From: Tieghemiomyces parasiticus
Lineage: Eukaryota; Kickxellomycota; Dimargaritomycetes; Dimargaritales; Dimargaritaceae
DNA length: 64,000 bases
Reading direction: 5' to 3'
NCBI GenBank assembly: GCA_027575765.1
Contig: JANBPT010000011.1
Coordinates: 1-64,000 of the forward strand
Shown here: positions 43,713 through 54,038 of the stretch, in pieces
Layout of the letters: the number at the start of each line of letters is the position of its first letter
How positions within the stretch are numbered: position 1 is the first letter of the stretch
Position numbers and translations under genes: made by a program
The notes under the pieces: generated by a model
What the model saw: only the letters and a program-made list of their open reading frames with translations
Told to the model about the DNA's origin: nothing
Database searches by the model: none

Positions 43713-45602
43713 TTATTCGGCCAGGACGAGGACATGATGGGAACCCAAGGCCACGTCTAACACGCGAAGACTAGTTGGGCCTTCCTGTTCTAGCAGCCGT
43801 ACCCGCTGTGGCGTGAGGACATGGGCCCTGCCGGCCCCGAGGCGGCCGAACTCGCTGTTGAATCCCCACATGTAAAGATGGCCCTCCTCTACATGAATGA
43901 ACGCGACGATATTAGGTATAAACGATGTTTAAGTAGGTGCGCGCACTAAAAGTACCCAGGGCCATATACTCTGGTCGCTCTAGCACAGCCAACGCCATGC
44001 CTACCCGCGTGGCGGTTGGTCAGGGATAAACACTTACCGGTAACGCATGCACTGTAGTCCAGGCCAGCATAGACCTTGGCGATGCGGCCGTTCTCGGCAG
44101 GCCAAGGTACCCGGACGGGGTTAAGGGCCTCTAAATCGGACCGGCCAGTGCCCAAGGCACCAAAGCCGCAAACATAGAGCTCGCGCTCAGCTTTCGCAAT
44201 AAGGCGAGCCAGTGATATTGGGGACCGAACCGTGCCGAGGTAGTCGGTAGGTGGGATGAGTTACTAGGTGAGATTGACGCCGGCCCTAAAAACCTACCTA
44301 TAGCTCCCTGGTCCGGCCGGCTCCTCCTAGTGAGCAATGACCTACATCTCAAACTTACCGTTGAGTACGAGCGAATGGGTGCTACCCGCCGCTATATCCC
44401 ATACCCCGGACCTCAGCCCCGGCCAATCCGGGACTCGTTCAGGCACCAGGATACGGTCCCGCTTCTCACCCAGCAGGCCCTGGCCGTATTCAGAGTTCCC
44501 CCATACATAGAGGTGGCCCGAGGAGGTGAGCGCGAGGGTGTAGTCGGCCCGGGCGGAGATTTTCTTGACGCGGTAGGTACGGTGATCGGCCAGGTCGCCC
44601 CCGACGGGGTTCAGGCCGTCGCCGTAGCCCGTGTAGCCAGCAGCGAGGCCGACTTGGCCGTCAGCGCCCCAGCCCATCGAATAGACCCGGCCGGTGTCTT
44701 AGAGGGTGAGGAGGTGGTGATGGGAATTTAGGGTTCGAGGATAGTGAGTGGCAAGACATAGGTAAGTGCACGAACCTAGTCAATGGATAGAGGAAGGGGA
44801 GGTGAGAATTCGCAACGCTGCCTTTTAAAGGAGGATGCATCAAGACTGTGGGTTCCCCAATACTTTACTTACCGTCCAGCAGTACCGAATGGTCCAATCC
44901 AGCCTGGACGCTAGTCCACCGCGGCTGGGCCCCCGCCGGCCAACTATCGCCTTTCCGAGGCACGCGAAACCCGGAGTAGTAACCTGTCTCGCCACGTTCC
45001 GCCAAACAATCATTGCCTGCTTGCCGCTGTTGGTTATCCCCACAACTTAGCAAATTAACCATCGACGTTGGTGAGTCCGGACAATCGCTTCCACCGTTGA
45101 TATCGACAAAGGTGACTAAACTGTGGTGCCTTCCGCAAGCCAACCCAGCAATTGGGCGACTGCTCCGCAGCAGGTGTAAATTGAACTCAGCTGTGCTAGG
45201 GCTTTCAGTACCCAGCTGGCCCGCCTGATTAACCCCGAACCCAGCCAAGTAATGCTCACCGCGCTGGTGGGACCTCAGGCCGACTATGGAAAAGAAGTGG
45301 CCCGCGGCAAGGTGGGTGACCTCTACGTCCGTCGGTAGCTCTGGCAGTGCGCTGAAGATGTTGAGCTCGATTACCGGGCTGCCCACGGTCCCGCAGGTTA
45401 GACCGGACCGGGTTAGCTCGGTCAACAGGACGCTCGTAGGCTTCACCGTCTCGAGTCGTAGCGGTGAAGTACGGTAGGTTGCCGGCGTTGCTGGTTTGGA
45501 CGGTCGAGGGATGAGGGCCGGTGAAAGGCGGCCGGTGGAGGCAGCGACTTGGTTCAGGTGCAGCCGACTGAGGTTGGCACCCCAGCCGAAGAGACGAGGC
45601 AT
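43713..45602 (-). CDS. RCC1-repeat protein, RCC1L/Fmp25-like (four exons)
   Basis: Exons on the minus strand: 45602-44873, 44697-44359, 44190-44038 and 43888-43713. All are GT/AG and in phase, giving 465 residues (human RCC1L is 464). Repeats include LFGWGANL at the start, VYSMGWGADGQVGLAAGY with GGDLAD, LYVWGNSEYGQGLLG, LYVCGFGALGTG and a last HLYMWGFNSEFG. This succession follows RCC1L, a mitochondrial propeller protein linked to mitoribosome assembly, rather than the nuclear Ran GEF RCC1. The frame stays open upstream to about 45827, so a longer N-terminus that could hold a targeting sequence is possible. Yeast Fmp25 is the likely counterpart, by inference. Confidence 0.88.
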
Positions 45603-46126
45603 GGTTGACGCGATCGGCAATGTGGGTGGGTTAGGAGGGGGATCTAGTTGAGAATGGGCTGAAGATGAATGCACCCTGACAAGGCCATCTCCTTCCCGGG
45701 CAAGTATACGAATTAGCACTACCCACTTCAGCCACGAATCAAGGCTTTTTGCCTCTGCCGTTCCGTGGGGTGGCTGTCCTGACCTGGCCGTGAAGCACAC
45801 AAATCGGCCGTTAGTTGGTCTCTTCACCGAGGTGGCTTATTTCAGGCCCATCGAAACGACACATTCACTCATACCCGAGATTATTATTGAAGGCCTTTAC
45901 AAGTTTATTGAGGGGATTGGTCTCACCAACTGTGAAAAGGACACCCCAAAAAAGATGGAGGAGGGGGAAGCGGAGTACCTGGGAGATGCGCCAAGGTGAA
46001 TCCTAAGTCCATACGCCAAAGGAAAGGCGCATGGCAGCGGGACTACACCCCAGCAGGCCAAAAATGGGAGGTTAGCTATGAATATTTTGGCTACCCAGGG
46101 GGTCGGTCCTTATCGGTCAAAGCCGC
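45603..46126. other. Intergenic region between RCC1L-like and RPS21 genes
   Basis: Upstream of the RCC1L-like gene and downstream of RPS21. The first 220 bases could code for an N-terminal extension of the former. No other feature seen. Confidence 0.5.
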
Positions 46127-46387
46127 TTATTCCCTGGCGTCCCAGACACCCTTCAGGTAGCCAGATTCGGTAGTCAGACGGTTAACCGACTCGTCAGAGT
46201 GGCCAGTCTGGCGCACGAACCCAGCGATGGTCACGGTCTTGTAGGACTTCTGGGCGATACCCTTGTCGCTCACATTGGCGATGTTGATCTGCACGGCGGC
46301 GTGATCCTTGGCGGTGATGAGTCGGTTGGTGGCCGAGCACTTGCGGGGCAAGTACATGTCGACAATCTGGCCGTTGGAGTTCTCCAT
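46127..46387 (-). CDS. RPS21: 40S ribosomal protein S21 (eS21)
   Basis: A single exon of 86 residues, the normal length. MENSNGQIVDMYLPRKCSAT and NRLITAKDHAAVQINIANV are highly conserved in eS21. The protein sits on the small ribosomal subunit and takes part in 18S rRNA maturation. The reading frame is complete, from ATG at 46387 to TAA. Confidence 0.97.
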   Translation of the reverse strand: MENSNGQIVDMYLPRKCSATNRLITAKDHAAVQINIANVSDKGIAQKSYKTVTIAGFVRQTGHSDESVNRLTTESGYLKGVWDARE

Positions 46388-47678
46388 AGTGATTATGTGA
46401 AGGGGAAAAGTGGTGAGACGGGGTGGAGGAAAGAGATCGAGCGAAACGAAATCACTGGATTACGAAGGGACACAGAAGTGCGTTTGGGAAAGAGGAAGAT
46501 CTAGCTTCCTGGGCGCGGCGAGCGGTTCGGATGACTATACGGGCGCTGTCCGTAGGGGGAGGGGTCAGATCTCTACGGTATCAATTTCGCCCTCGAGGGG
46601 AGGGTCTCGCCCAAAGTGGCGGGCCATGGCGAAGGGTAGGAAACGCCGACCGGGCGGCCTGCAAAAGCGCAAAAAATTTTCACCGCGCGTCTGCTTCCCA
46701 ACCATCCTCCCCCCCCCGCCCACCGCCACCGCAGCCGTTTTGCCGCCTGCCACGGTAGCGCACCTGGTAAAAAACCGATATCTGACGGTGGGGAAAGAGA
46801 ACCCTGGAGCGCTGTAGATGGGATTCTGGCGAGGGGCATTGTTGGTCCCGCTTCGCCGAATTCCATATTCAGTCACGTGACTTATAATTAGCGCCTAACT
46901 CCGCCCATACCATCATCCTGCTAGTGCCAATTAACCACGACCCCAGCATTAGTCTCTATTAGCCAAGGCACTGTGGCTAAATGGCGTCTCCTGATACAAT
47001 CTGTCAGTGCGTATACTAATGACATGCTTTCGAAGGGCGGTTCGAGATATAGCCTAATAATTTTTCACGATGGCCCCCTGGTACCAGATAAACCAGCGCG
47101 GGAAAAGTGACAACTTGGCCGCCGTTTCGAACAGTTCGGCTATAGTGCGCTGGTAAACTAACAGGGGGGCAGTCAATCTCAAAGAGTGCAACATAGCGTA
47201 TACTCCACTTGAGCCAGTAGACAGCCTCTGATCACGCTTGAGAAATCGCCGGGGCATCAGCCTTGTTACTTGGCCATTAGGGTGACCAACAGCTCGAGAA
47301 TGCAGCCCATTAATCGAAGGAAATGAGACAAGCCCTTCAGCCCTACATACGAACACGGATTGTTGAAATCTTGGCACCATACGAAGCGGGAGTAAGGCAA
47401 CTACCTTTGTTGCAGCAGCTTCCTATTATGGGCAGCCGCAGCGGATTCGCAGCACTGATGTGGCAGATTGGATAGGCAGAAGAAAGAGTGAAAGTGGTTC
47501 GGCAGGCGATCGTCTTGCCGCCCTCGCCTTTTTTTATTTATCCTTGTCACAGTCAGTATCCAAGGTGGTAAGTAAGAATTAGGCTCGAATTTCATTACAT
47601 TAAGGAGAACAATAGAATGGGATCGGGTGGAGTAGTGTAGAGGGTTACGCAGCGGAAAGGTGTAGCCGCCGTGGTAGG
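46388..47678. other. Intergenic region upstream of RPS21
   Basis: 46388-46900 is probably the RPS21 promoter. It contains a plus-strand basic frame starting at 46626 (MAKGRKRRPGGLQKRKKF) that I cannot extend into a known protein, and a CACGTG box at 46874-46879. 47054-47380 has a 108-codon minus-strand frame with no recognisable domain. Nothing else is supported. Confidence 0.4.
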
Positions 47679-47843
47679 TTACATGAAACGGACAAAACGT
47701 GCATACTCGGCGCCCTCGCTGTTGGCGTAAATTTTGGGAGACCGACCCGGCACAAGGAAAAGCACCATCTCGTTAGCCGACACTACTGGTTGGGCGCAGG
47801 CCGATAGGGCCAAGCAGAGAATGAGACTGAGGCCGTATAACAT
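47679..47843 (-). CDS. Small secreted peptide, array member A (54 aa)
   Basis: The ATG at 47843 opens 54 codons ending in TAA. The first 17 residues (MLYGLSLILCLALSACA) are a textbook signal peptide with a likely cut after Ala17, giving a mature peptide that starts QPVVSANEM. It ends ARFVRFM. There is one Cys before the predicted cut and none after. A TATAA-like site lies about 120 bases upstream. Length, AQP after the leader and the RFM end match the gene at 50634-50801. I recognise no family, and the function is unknown. A secreted signal or effector is possible. Confidence 0.55.
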   Translation of the reverse strand: MLYGLSLILCLALSACAQPVVSANEMVLFLVPGRSPKIYANSEGAEYARFVRFM

Positions 47844-47962
47844 GCTGCTACTATATGGTATCCAAAATTGTGCTGACAGCGACGGACAGGTATGGTGAAG
47901 GAGGAGGAGTCGATAGATTGGAGAAGGGGTAAAAGCATGGGTCGTGTAGCATAAGCTATTCG

Positions 47963-47967
47963 TTATA
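47963..47967 (-). promoter_or_regulatory. Possible TATA element of peptide gene A
   Basis: The minus strand reads GTATAACG about 120 bases before the ATG at 47843. It is weaker than the TATATAAG boxes of the other two peptide genes. Confidence 0.3.
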
Positions 47968-50633
47968 CGACGAGTACCGATAAGTCAGCTTTGTGAATGA
48001 AGACAACGTGAAGAAGCAGAGCGGCGTATTCGAGGGCTTGAGGAAAGAAAATAGCAATTGGGGATATGCAATGGGATTATAATGCAATATAAATAGAGAT
48101 GCGATATAAAATAGGCTAAGTCGAAAGAGTTGTGCCCACGGCCGTGCAAGTGAGCAGACAATAAAACCATAATACACAATGCACGGAGGAAGAAATGAGC
48201 ACTTCACTTACATTGATAAGCGTCACCGGGTAAGGCAGGCACTACGGGCGACCGTCTCTCTGACGCTTTGGTCAGAAGGGAAAACTGTCACCGGAATAGT
48301 GGGAGGTGTGGCCAAGCTGGCGACAGAACCCAGCCCTAAGTCGTGGTAAAAAGCAGGAAAAGTAAACTCCGTTGGGTGGATTGTAGGGCAAACGTTACAT
48401 AATGATTGCCACCGCTCCCGAGTGAGTGATCCACCTTACCACCTCTGGAGGTCAAGCTATGTGCCTTAACGGGTTCTGGTTGCCAGCGGGGCCACGCAGG
48501 CACCCTTATGAGGCCAAATAAGGGGGCGGGAGGAAGATTTATGGGTACAGAGGAGAGGGATCTAAGCAAGGCGGTTGACTGTAGGAGTCTGAACGGGGGG
48601 GGGGGTTCCATGTCAGGCGGGACGCCAACCCGGTTCCAGCATAGAGGTCTGGTCTGACTGATACTAGCCTGTAATATATTTTTTATTATAGTTAGGTTCA
48701 TGGTACTTAAGAATATAAACCAAACGACTTACAAATGACAACATGGGATGCGGACGCGCTACATAAATCGAATTCCTTTAGGACGCATAATTCTCGAACG
48801 AGCACCCATATCATACGGGTCAATTTTGACAGGAAATATCGCAAAGCTAGTAACCGACAGAGCCAATGCAGAGACAAATGTGAGCCCTACGATTACACGC
48901 ATAGTGGCGGATTAGACAAGATGGAGGATAAATCCTACGCGTGAGTGGCTGTGATCAAGTAGAAATCAGAAATTAGGGGAATACAATGTATCGTAATCAG
49001 TCATGTAAACTGAGTCGGGTCATGGGAGGGGTGGATATGATTGGTAGCTAGCAGTTAGATTAATTCGAGTCTGCACAGGGCAGTGAGCTATGAAGAAATT
49101 AGAGATATAGGGCCAAAAGTGTACTAATGCGTACCTCTGTACAGGTGGGAAGGGGGTTCATTATTTAAATAAGGCCAAGATCACTAAGTGCCAACAACGA
49201 AACGGGTGTGCTTGGGTCTGGCTCAGTTCGATATAGGTTTGCACACACACCCTCTCTCTCACGTATTTTGAACATGGGGATTGGACTCGGCATGTACGGG
49301 CGTTACATCCCATGTCATTTCCTTGCCTGGGCTGTTGGGCAATGTGGTTAATGTCCTTGGAGAGCGACAGCCTGTCTTGATCATACACCGTCTCTGGCGA
49401 TCGCCCTGCTCCTCACCCGGCTCGGACGAAGCACAGTGGCCTTGGTGCGGTCTACAATTTTTTTCTTCGTGGCTCTGCAATAGATACTTAGGATGATCAT
49501 AATCCTTCTTAGTCCGTTCATACCGTGCCCTGACGGGGTAAAGGGAGAGCAAGTTGATGGGTGGTGGTATACTTCAATACACTCTCCCACCATGTAAATC
49601 ACATAACACTCCCTCCCTCCCATTAACAGAGTATTGCCTAATGGAGACTAACCAGGCCAGGATGTGACCAAGCCGATGTCACTACATATTGAGGACGGGG
49701 GAAAGTTAAGTGGCCCAATAAGTACACATGCGAATGGAATGCAGTTACAGCGTAAGTTAACTGCCACTTCAGCTGCCATGTAGTGTGGCAACCAAGTGCG
49801 TGGTCGCCCAATCCAGTAACAGCTATAATGAGCACCTAGTTAGCCATGTCACCAGGCTCATCTGTATGACCGGCTGACGTATTTCACCATTGGGTCAGCA
49901 GTAGAGATCAAGCCACAGCCATTAGGCAGCAACCTCGGCCAGTGACATGCTGATGGCGATGGAAGCCCTTGATAATCAAATAGCAGCCATTTATCCTCCT
50001 TATCATTAAGGCAGATTCAAGATATAATTTCTACTGAAAAAGGCTACATATTACCAACTGGGCCCCTTGTTAAACGGCCTCTTTGGCCTCTCTCTGCTAC
50101 CCACCCCTTCCAACTGACACTGGCAACCGCCCAAGGCACCAATCTGTCCTCTTATGGCCTGAAGGCCAGACTGAAAGGGACGTCAGATAACCTTGAGAAC
50201 CTTAGCCGAATGTGAAACCCTGGTAAAACTATCCCCACTCACATGGCCACTTGGCCAGTTTACTGGGATTTTTTTTTCGACCTTCGGATTCACGCCTACC
50301 ACAGAGCGGCACTTTGACAGTCGACAGGAAAATTTACTCAGACGCCGTTTATTGGGGTTCGATTTGGGACCATTTATAGGGTCTCGGCCTGTGGCATGGC
50401 CCTGTCGATGTGTGCTAGTGTAGAAAGTTGTAGGATCGTAGAGAAGTACGGAACTATAGCAAGTGTCGTTTGTAAGGGTTGGTCTGGGAGGTCGAGGTGA
50501 TTTGGGTGACGGTGGTTATTGTACCGTTAATTGCATGGGCTGCGGTCCTGGTCTGCGACGGCGTTGTGGGGTGGCTGCTGCTTGGTACACGTGGTAAAGT
50601 CGTTTGTAGGCGACCACAAGGATAAGTTTTTGT
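47968..50633. other. Spacer between peptide genes A and B
   Basis: AT-rich, with short open frames only, the longest being 121 codons at 48336-48701 (minus) without a recognisable domain. An 11-G run lies at 48595-48605. I see no other gene. Confidence 0.4.
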
Positions 50634-50801
50634 TTACATAAAGCGTAGGCCTAGCGACGAATTTGGTCGTTGGTCTGCTAATATCATCGCTAAGGGTTGT
50701 TTAGAGCCGCCAGAGTTATACTGCGGCGTGAAAAATGCCGGCTGAGCAGCTGAGGAGAGGACTAAAGAAAGCACAAGGACGAGTGATGCCGGTAGACGCA
50801 T
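50634..50801 (-). CDS. Small secreted peptide, array member B (55 aa)
   Basis: The ATG at 50801 opens 55 codons ending in TAA. Residues 1-19 (MRLPASLVLVLSLVLSSAA) form a clear signal peptide. The mature part starts QPAFFTPQYNSGGSKQPLAM and ends SLGLRFM, with no cysteine. A TATATAAG box at 50926-50933 stands 125 bases before the ATG. A second TATATA-like stretch at about 50815-50825 is too close to be the main one. The gene shares AQP after the leader and the RFM terminus with member A, and GGS(K/R)xP with member C. Function unknown. Confidence 0.6.
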   Translation of the reverse strand: MRLPASLVLVLSLVLSSAAQPAFFTPQYNSGGSKQPLAMILADQRPNSSLGLRFM

Positions 50802-50925
50802 TGTGTATGTGGTTTAATATATAGGCAGGGGGTGATAGTGGGCTGGTGAGACTAGCCTGTCGTCGAGTGCCAAAGTTCAACTAGAAAATATCGGTGGGAA
50901 GGGAAAGTAGTTCGGTGAAAATACG

Positions 50926-50933
50926 CTTATATA
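50926..50933 (-). promoter_or_regulatory. TATA box of peptide gene B
   Basis: TATATAAG on the minus strand, 125 bases before the ATG at 50801. Confidence 0.55.
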
Positions 50934-53763
50934 GGCGAGTTAGATATTAGTATGAGACCAATAATGATTACAAAGAAGGGGCTCGACACGAGAAGGGGCA
51001 GTCTCCATTTATAAGACCACCGTAGTGAAGGTGCGTCGCAATGAAGGGGAGGAAAGACCAACGCATGTGTACTGTGGTACCAGGGTGATCAAGCGATCCT
51101 ACAAACGAATCAGCCATACCAAGTCAGTTTTCTATTGAGCGAGTCACCAAAGTGTCAAATGAGGCTAAAGTCCATCCAATGTCCTCTCCCGCTTCTCTGC
51201 AGCCAGGGCTCTTGTTAGAGACTGTGGCCTAACACTCACTACTTTTCGTACCAAGATTGCCGTGCTCTCACATTGCTTTAGATTGCTAGCGACAGTCGAA
51301 TAAACGATAGGAAAAACCATCCATCAATACACACTGGGGAAGAAGAAAGAAACAGACGAGTGCCTAGCGATGCCCTACTTGACCCGTTAAGATACAAGGA
51401 GGCGGTGGACAGCTCGCATCAATTCTCGTTTGACAAACCCATTGGCAGATACAATGGTCTGCAGATTAGGGAGCGACCACATGTCAATCTTTCCCACTCC
51501 TTCCGTCCTCCTTCATGTCTTCTGAATATACCCCCGAGTTGCTTATTCTCAAGGGGCGAAATACCAGGGCAAGTCCGTGAGTAAACCCCTTTCCCACTCA
51601 GTACATCGGCTGTGTAACGTTATTGATGTATAAGCATTGCTTATGGTACAATCAGTGCACCTTGTGACTACGTATTAGTCCATCCTGAGATTGCCAGTCC
51701 AACTCGCCCGCACGGATATTATCAAATGGTGGAAGGTCTCGGATTTATTGGAAGGCCTGGTACAGCTGAAGATTGCAAACTGATGGTTGAAAAGAGGGGA
51801 GGGTGGGTAAGCCACAGCCGCCCATCCCATGTTACAGACGCCCCTATGGGCTTGGACGAGCTGCTCTTTAGCCATGCCTAAGGTTTATAACCCCCAGCGT
51901 CGATGGAACTGTGCTTACATTCTCCACTCACCATAATCGGGTGGGGAATATCTGTAGCTCCCTTTAACCAGTTCTAAATAAAAAACTGTTATACTCACGG
52001 GTGCCAATATTACTTTATGGCACCTGGGAATTAGCTGGCCCTGGCTAAGTGGCGTTAGGGTTTCGAGGGGGGTCACGGTCCAAGTAGTGTGCGGGCAGGT
52101 TGTCATTGGAGAGCAGCATAATGGGAAGCATTCAGGTAGTCAGTGAAGGTGGCGCAAGACGGAGGATAGGCGATGTTCTTATCCCGAGAAGGTAAAGGCA
52201 ATACTAGATGGTTTTTGGTGTTTTACGATTTTTTTAGGTATAATATGAAATAAAAAAGTACGATACTTCTGAAGGTGAGCAGGGGCGACGCTTCCAAGCA
52301 AAGAGGGGGGCGGGTTTGAAGACGAATACGGGTAATAATTCGCAGGGAAAGCCGGTAATGAGATTAGAGGTGCACATGGGGGACACTTTGGTATGAGGGT
52401 GGTAAACAGTTAAGAATTAATTTGGTATGTATTTTGAGAACATATAAAATCAGGGCTTGTCTTTTATAGTTGCGTTAATTCAGTGGGTTTATATACTCCT
52501 AACTGGGAACCATCGGAAGGTGCAATAAAATTTTTTAATCGTGTATAAAACTACGGCGCCCAAAAGTCCACCCTAGGCTTGTTCGGGTGGGCACCGCTGT
52601 GCATCCTTGACACCTGCGGGTCACCATGCAACCGACTACCCGACCCACATAACACTTCCATGCATTTCCTCTCGAACTCACACTACTAAAGCGCAACCTC
52701 AGGAAACCGTTGACCTCCCAGAACCACCTCCGAACCATGGCCCCTCGCAGCCAACCTTTCTATATGAACTCCCGAGTTCGCCTTGACGACCTCGGTCTCC
52801 GTCTTGTCCACTATTCATACTTTTGTATTGCTTGACAGGTGCGTAGCACTCGTCACCTACGGGTGGCCCTTCCTTCTCTTTCCCTCTCAATCATCCCTGC
52901 TGATACACTATTTAACCTCGAACTCCCGCCAACTTTTACGGGCACCACAAAAGCTTTTTCTAACCAAGCCTATCCCATGACAACGAAGGCGGAGTGCAAA
53001 TCAAAAAGGGTATAAAAGAAGGAATTAAAAATTAACAAGTGACTAAGCTGACATCCCATCTCATGCAATTTAAACAGCGAAGTGTGCTAGGGAGTCTAGT
53101 ACAGCCACCCACGCAGGTTAAAAGTAAGGGCAGCAGTAAAGGGAGAGCCAAATCGTAATTGTAGTTTGCCAAAATCATCGGCCGGCCTCATGATGTACTG
53201 ATCGGCACCCCAAAGCAGCGTACTCTTTACATCACCGCACAGGCCCGCTTAAAAAGGGGCTTTTGGGGTAAGGAACAGGTGTCCATTGAAAGCCAGACCT
53301 AAAACGGTCGGGTGCGGTCGCCCTCAGTATACCTAAGGTGAGTTTCTCCCCTCCCTGTTGCGGGCAGCCTCGATCCATGTCCACAGTGAGTATTTGCTAA
53401 GAGGGGCCCAGTCGCATTTGATTGTCAGTTTATTATCCTTTATAGGGGATATCAAGCGACTTAATTATCAGTAAATAGGAAAACAACTACTTAAAGTATC
53501 ACGTACGGGGCAGGCGCGGTCCGAATTAGTTGGTACGTTCAAAAATTCACGGTCTGTCCACTTCGACCTAAATATCCGAGGTTTCAATCATTTCGCCAAA
53601 CTTACTATATCCCACAGGGACACGCGAGTACGCCCTACATTAATGAAACGATGGAAAGCCTTAAGGTGGGAGCGATAGACGGGATGTAGACGGGCAAGTG
53701 GGGCGGTAAAGCAGTAGCCAGATCCCAAGGGTGGAAGATGCGGGCAAATATTCGCATAGAATT
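50934..53763. other. Spacer between peptide genes B and C
   Basis: Mostly AT-rich, without a recognised gene. A 7-base inverted repeat (GGTGCCA/TGGCACC, 52000-52006 and 52018-52024) has an 11-base loop. 52543-53011 (plus) holds a TATAAAA, a CT/CA-rich leader and an ACCATGGCC start that might begin a small spliced gene, but no exon structure is convincing. Confidence 0.4.
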
Positions 53764-53931
53764 CTACCATTTGGAGCCGGGGAGGAGACCTCCGCCATTA
53801 TTCATACCGGGCGGTCTAGAGCCTCCCACCGTTACGACAATTTCGGGTGAAGGAGCGGCATCAGCAGGTTGGACATTGAGAAGTAGGGCCAGGACCATGG
53901 TGACAGCGATGGTGTAGCGAAGGACTTTCAT
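53764..53931 (-). CDS. Small secreted peptide, array member C (55 aa)
   Basis: The ATG at 53931 opens 55 codons ending in TAG. Residues 1-26 hold a basic start (MKVLRY), a long hydrophobic core and a QPADAA cleavage region. The mature peptide begins about PSPEIVVTV, is Gly/Pro/Asn-rich (GGSRPPGMNNGGGLLPG) and ends SKW. A TATATAAG box is at 54031-54038. An upstream in-frame ATG (at 54015) would extend the N-terminus but would bury the signal peptide. Same strand, size and promoter spacing as members A and B. It lacks the RFM end. Confidence 0.6.
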   Translation of the reverse strand: MKVLRYTIAVTMVLALLLNVQPADAAPSPEIVVTVGGSRPPGMNNGGGLLPGSKW

Positions 53932-54030
53932 CGTGGGCCGTGGGTGTTGAACGGAGAGGGGTGTTGGCGTGGTTAAGAAGGAAGAGTCGCAGGAATAGTA
54001 GTCTGAATCCATCACGAGGCGAGGATAGCA

Positions 54031-54038
54031 CTTATATA
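54031..54038 (-). promoter_or_regulatory. TATA box of peptide gene C
   Basis: TATATAAG on the minus strand, 100 bases before the ATG at 53931. Confidence 0.55.

Noticed and set aside
47054..47380. 108-codon minus-strand frame
   Set aside because: No signal, domain or conserved motif. The length is near what chance allows in 7 kb of non-coding DNA.
47956..48207. 83-codon hydrophobic minus-strand frame starting MKCSFLPPCIVYYG
   Set aside because: AT-rich sequence readily gives hydrophobic codons, and it overlaps the likely promoter of peptide gene A.
52000..52024. Seven-base inverted repeat as a possible hairpin
   Set aside because: It is short and isolated, and is expected by chance in several kilobases of non-coding DNA.
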